8,873 bases of DNA. Origin: Tannerella sp. Its GTDB lineage: Bacteria; Bacteroidota; Bacteroidia; Bacteroidales; Tannerellaceae. The DNA is taken from NCBI GenBank assembly GCA_031269635.1, contig JAISYY010000383.1:1-8873 (forward strand). The letters are read 5' to 3'. The number at the start of each line of letters is the position of its first letter. The stretch's first letter is position 1. The translations under genes were made by a program, and so were the position numbers. Under the pieces are notes generated by a model, which ran no database searches, had not been told where the DNA came from, and worked only from the letters and a program-made list of their open reading frames with translations. Shown one piece after another: positions 6,689 through 8,873 of the stretch.

Positions 6689-7418
6689 GCCCATACTTCT
6701 CCACAATATGATCAACTTCCGCCTGACTAAGCTCTTTAACATTTGTAACCGTAAAGATTTCCGACAGAAAATTTCCATACAAATTACATTCGCGTATAAT
6801 ATCTTCCAGTATCTTTTTCAAATCAGCTCTCACGGGTATCAAAAAAACAAGTTCCACATAGTGGCCGCCAATCGTAAGCCGTTCTATCTCACAATCGTTT
6901 TTAGACAGCGCATATTCAAATTCTTTTTCGATCACTTCATGTTGATAGTCAAGAAACGGAACATTCAGGGATGACAAGATCAACACATAAAAACGCAGTT
7001 TTTCTCCTCTGCCTCCCAAACCCGTAGATATATAGATCTGTTTCTCTCCCGACAATTCGGATTCGAGCGTGATACGGCTTTCCATTAAAGCCATATACGC
7101 CCAGTTCACAAGTTCCGGATCGGATTCCTGCACATACTTTTCCAGTAGCCTGTAGGCGCGTACCTGCTTCGATGACGCTAAAATCGAAAGAATCCGTTTC
7201 TTTCTTTCCTTCGATAAACTTCCGTCCTGCAAATCAACTTCATATTGTTGATAATCAAAATCATTAAGCCTGTACACGGCCTTGCGTATCCGGTCCGAAA
7301 ACCGGAAATACTCCATCTGCTGTTCTACCGGCACACGATGTTCAAGAATATGAAAACGTCCGTCCATATTCTGGAAAGACTCGTGAAACCGTTTAAATAC
7401 ATCTTCCTGCCCTCTCAT
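6669..7418 (-). CDS. Conserved-looking soluble protein of unknown function, first gene of the gtrA-gtrB operon
   Basis: A 249-residue protein I do not recognise. The start is the ATG at 7418 (MRGQEDVFKRF): a strong AAAGGAGG lies 7 nt upstream and a promoter box at 7460-7467 lies inside the longer reading that begins at 7571, so the longer form is not made from it. No signal peptide or membrane helix is visible, so it should be cytoplasmic. The first 140 residues are charged and read as mostly helical, including LSKERKKRILSIL and VRAYRLLEKYVQESDPELVNWAYMALM, which resembles a HEAT-like helix pair. The C-terminal part (about 140-235) alternates short hydrophobic strands and helices, such as KLRFYVLILSSL and HYVELVFLIPV, suggesting an alpha/beta domain. 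Its 20-bp overlap with gtrA implies a linked role, perhaps in sugar-lipid synthesis, but this is inference from position only. Confidence 0.8.
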   Translation of the reverse strand: MRGQEDVFKRFHESFQNMDGRFHILEHRVPVEQQMEYFRFSDRIRKAVYRLNDFDYQQYEVDLQDGSLSKERKKRILSILASSKQVRAYRLLEKYVQESDPELVNWAYMALMESRITLESELSGEKQIYISTGLGGRGEKLRFYVLILSSLNVPFLDYQHEVIEKEFEYALSKNDCEIERLTIGGHYVELVFLIPVRADLKKILEDIIRECNLYGNFLSEIFTVTNVKELSQAEVDHIVEKYGHDKTSR

Positions 7419-7425
7419 ACTCTTT

Positions 7426-7433
7426 CCTCCTTT
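7426..7433 (-). promoter_or_regulatory. Strong Shine-Dalgarno sequence fixing the start at 7418
   Basis: On the minus strand AAAGGAGG ends 7 nt before the ATG at 7418, an almost full complement to the 16S rRNA tail. Most other genes in this window have A/T-rich leaders with no such site, which is the norm in Bacteroidota, so this one stands out. Confidence 0.7.
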
Positions 7434-7459
7434 AAAGATTAGTCTCCGTAATTCCGCAA

Positions 7460-7491
7460 CAAAAATACATTTTTTTATCAAAGATTGCAAA
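7460..7491 (-). promoter_or_regulatory. Bacteroidota-type promoter of the unknown-gtrA-gtrB operon
   Basis: On the minus strand TTTG (7491-7488), a 20-bp spacer and TATTTTTG (7467-7460) fit the TTTG/TAnnTTTG consensus. The box is 41 bp upstream of the ATG at 7418. It is divergent from the engB promoter about 170 bp to the right. Confidence 0.6.
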
Positions 7492-7660
7492 TCAAAAAGA
7501 ATACTTTCCTCATTTTTGCATATAACACCGGTAATGAGCCGCAACAATATCCGGCGATTCCATTTACGCAAGGCCTTGCTGTTCGTATAAAATCAGGAGT
7601 GAAATGTTTCCGGCGCAGTTGTGGCGTTCGTAACTTCACGGTAAAAATAAACGGGTTTAT

Positions 7661-7691
7661 TTTGTATTACCTCAGTTTTGCACTATCTTTG
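7661..7691 (+). promoter_or_regulatory. Bacteroidota-type promoter of engB-topB
   Basis: TTTG (7661-7664), a 19-bp spacer and TATCTTTG (7684-7691) match the consensus fully. The box ends 19 bp before the ATG at 7711, predicting a very short leader. It excludes the in-frame ATG at 7678, which lies within the promoter. The sequence is nearly the same as the promoter at 3192-3222. Confidence 0.8.
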
Positions 7692-7710
7692 CCTTCTTAA
7701 AAATAAATTT

Positions 7711-8316
7711 ATGGAGATAAAAAGCGCAAAATTTGTAATTAGTAATACCGATGTTGAGAAGTGTCCGCAAGGGACTTTGCCGGAGTATGCTTTTATCGGC
7801 CGCTCGAACGTCGGCAAGTCTTCGCTTATCAATATGCTTACAAATCACAAGCAGTTGGCCATGACGTCGCAGAAACCGGGCAAAACGCAACTGATTAACC
7901 ATTTTATAATCAACGATGAATGGTATCTCGTTGACCTGCCGGGATACGGATATGCGCAAAGAGGCAAAAAAGGACGCGAGAACATCCAAAAGATAATCGA
8001 AAATTACATACTCGAACGCGAGCAGTTGACAAACCTTTTCGTTCTGATTGACTGCCGTCACGAACCGCAAAAGATTGATCTCGAATTTATGGAATGGCTC
8101 GGCGAATATGGTATTCCTTTTTCGATAATCTTTACGAAAACCGATAAAATCAGCAAAAGCAAGTTGTCGGAAAATATGGAGGTTTATCGCGAAAAAATGT
8201 ATGAAACATGGGAAGAACTGCCTCCCCTGTTTGTTTCTTCGTCGGAGAAAAAAGAAGGATGCGAAGAAATACTTGAGTATATAGACGACATTAATGTTTC
8301 TTTATCATTGCCGTAG
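7711..8316 (+). CDS. engB: Ribosome biogenesis GTP-binding protein EngB (YsxC/YihA)
   Basis: A 201-residue cytoplasmic GTPase of the TrmE-Era-EngA-EngB class, needed for late assembly of the 50S ribosomal subunit. All G motifs are present: G1 GRSNVGKSS (30-38), the G2 region with T59 in PGKTQLIN, G3 DLPG (75-78) followed by YGYA, G4 TKTD (142-145), and G5 SSS (176-178). The length is normal. The start at 7711 (MEIKSAKFV) is preferred over the in-frame ATG at 7678 because that one lies inside the promoter, and because the family starts with such a short strand. The leader is A/T-rich with no Shine-Dalgarno. topB follows after 24 bp with no terminator between them, so the two are likely cotranscribed. 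Identification is secure. Confidence 0.97.
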   Translation: MEIKSAKFVISNTDVEKCPQGTLPEYAFIGRSNVGKSSLINMLTNHKQLAMTSQKPGKTQLINHFIINDEWYLVDLPGYGYAQRGKKGRENIQKIIENYILEREQLTNLFVLIDCRHEPQKIDLEFMEWLGEYGIPFSIIFTKTDKISKSKLSENMEVYREKMYETWEELPPLFVSSSEKKEGCEEILEYIDDINVSLSLP

Positions 8317-8340
8317 GGATTATTATTAATTAATGTACGC

Positions 8341-8873
8341 ATGAAAGTATGTATTGCCGAAAAACCAAGTGTGGCACGCGAAATAGCCGAAGCGCTCGGA
8401 GCCACCCGGAAAAAAGACGGATATATCGAGGGGAACGGTTATCAGGTATCATGGACATTCGGACATTTATGTACGCTTAAAGAGCCGCAGGATTATTCGC
8501 CCGACTGGAAACAGTGGAACGTTCGTTTTCTGCCGATGATACCGCCCCGCTTTGGGATTAAACTTATTGATAATCCTACCTACCGGAAACAGTTTAAAAT
8601 ACTTGAATTCCTCATCCAAAACGCAGAAGAAGTGATTAATTGCGGCGATGCCGGGCAGGAAGGCGAGTTGATACAACGCTGGGTCATGCAAAGGGCCGGA
8701 TGCAAATGCCCCGTACGCCGCCTTTGGGTATCATCCCTTACGGAGGAGGCCATACGCGAGGGGTTCCGGACGCTGAAAGATCAGGCCGAATACCAGAATC
8801 TTTATGAAGCCGGCTTGTCCCGCGCCATAGGCGACTGGATACTTGGGATGAACGCAACGCGCTTATATACACT
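8341..8873 (+). CDS. topB: DNA topoisomerase III, 5' part (cut by window edge)
   Basis: The frame opens at the ATG at 8341 and is still open at the window edge, giving 177 residues of a protein normally of about 600-700. The start MKVCIAEKPSVAREIAEALG is the toprim domain opening of type IA topoisomerases, with Glu7 as the conserved toprim glutamate. TFGHLCTL (39-46) is the next conserved block. NCGDAGQEGELI (100-111) is the toprim acidic motif: Asp103 and Glu107 are kept but the middle Asp is Gly105. EAGLSRAIGDWILGMNATRLYT (156-177) opens domain I/IV as in TopB. The tyrosine active site lies beyond the window. The enzyme decatenates DNA through single-strand passage. A chromosomal setting next to engB argues against a conjugative-element copy, though such copies are common in this phylum. 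Confidence 0.92.
   Translation, partial: MKVCIAEKPSVAREIAEALGATRKKDGYIEGNGYQVSWTFGHLCTLKEPQDYSPDWKQWNVRFLPMIPPRFGIKLIDNPTYRKQFKILEFLIQNAEEVINCGDAGQEGELIQRWVMQRAGCKCPVRRLWVSSLTEEAIREGFRTLKDQAEYQNLYEAGLSRAIGDWILGMNATRLYT

Noticed and set aside
7419..7571. Longer N-terminus (51 residues) for the unknown protein of 6669-7418
   Set aside because: The strong Shine-Dalgarno at 7426-7433 and the promoter at 7460-7491 both point to the ATG at 7418.
7485..7700. 71-codon plus-strand ORF in front of engB
   Set aside because: It spans promoters on both strands, its composition looks non-coding, and it ends inside the engB promoter region.

Overview
The window looks like ordinary chromosomal DNA of a Bacteroidales bacterium (phylum Bacteroidota). 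Two lines of evidence support this. First, at least four promoters fit the Bacteroidota pattern of TTTG, a spacer of about 18-20 bp, then TAnnTTTG, and these boxes decide several gene starts. Second, the gene families (an acetyl-CoA hydrolase/transferase-type CoA transferase, EngB, a DAG-type topoisomerase III, and an ABC exporter with a degenerate signature) look like Bacteroidales versions. I cannot name a genus. I see no transposase, integrase, tRNA, rRNA or CRISPR array.

Left part (1-1904, minus strand): an ABC-2 type exporter operon, read from a promoter at 1875-1904. The order is ATPase (966-1841), six-helix permease (284-958), then the start of a membrane-anchored protein cut by the window edge (1-196). 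A possible 34-codon ORF fills the 87-bp gap between the last two.

Divergent from it (1998-3109, plus strand): a small single-pass membrane protein of unknown function, then an HAD phosphatase of the phosphoglycolate phosphatase type 2 bp further on. After a 160-bp gap with its own promoter comes a CoA transferase (3270-4763), probably acting on succinate and acetate or propionate in fermentation. It ends at a clear intrinsic terminator.

Middle (4764-5313): an AT-rich gene-free stretch. It holds the plus-strand terminator and, about 80 bp further right, a minus-strand terminator, so the two transcription units converge here.

Right part: a minus-strand operon (7418 down to 5314) made of an unrecognised soluble protein with an unusually good Shine-Dalgarno sequence, a GtrA-family membrane protein, and a GtrB/DPM1-like glycosyltransferase. 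The last two are the usual pair for making and flipping a polyprenyl-phosphate sugar. The first gene is the least understood part of the window. Divergent from it on the plus strand are engB (7711-8316) and the 5' part of topB (8341 to the edge), 24 bp apart and probably cotranscribed.

Most of the window is housekeeping or core-accessory. The most interesting observations are the unknown gene leading the gtrA-gtrB operon, the possible small ORF in the ABC operon, the near-identical promoters of the CoA transferase and engB, and the non-canonical active-site residues in the ABC ATPase and topoisomerase III.
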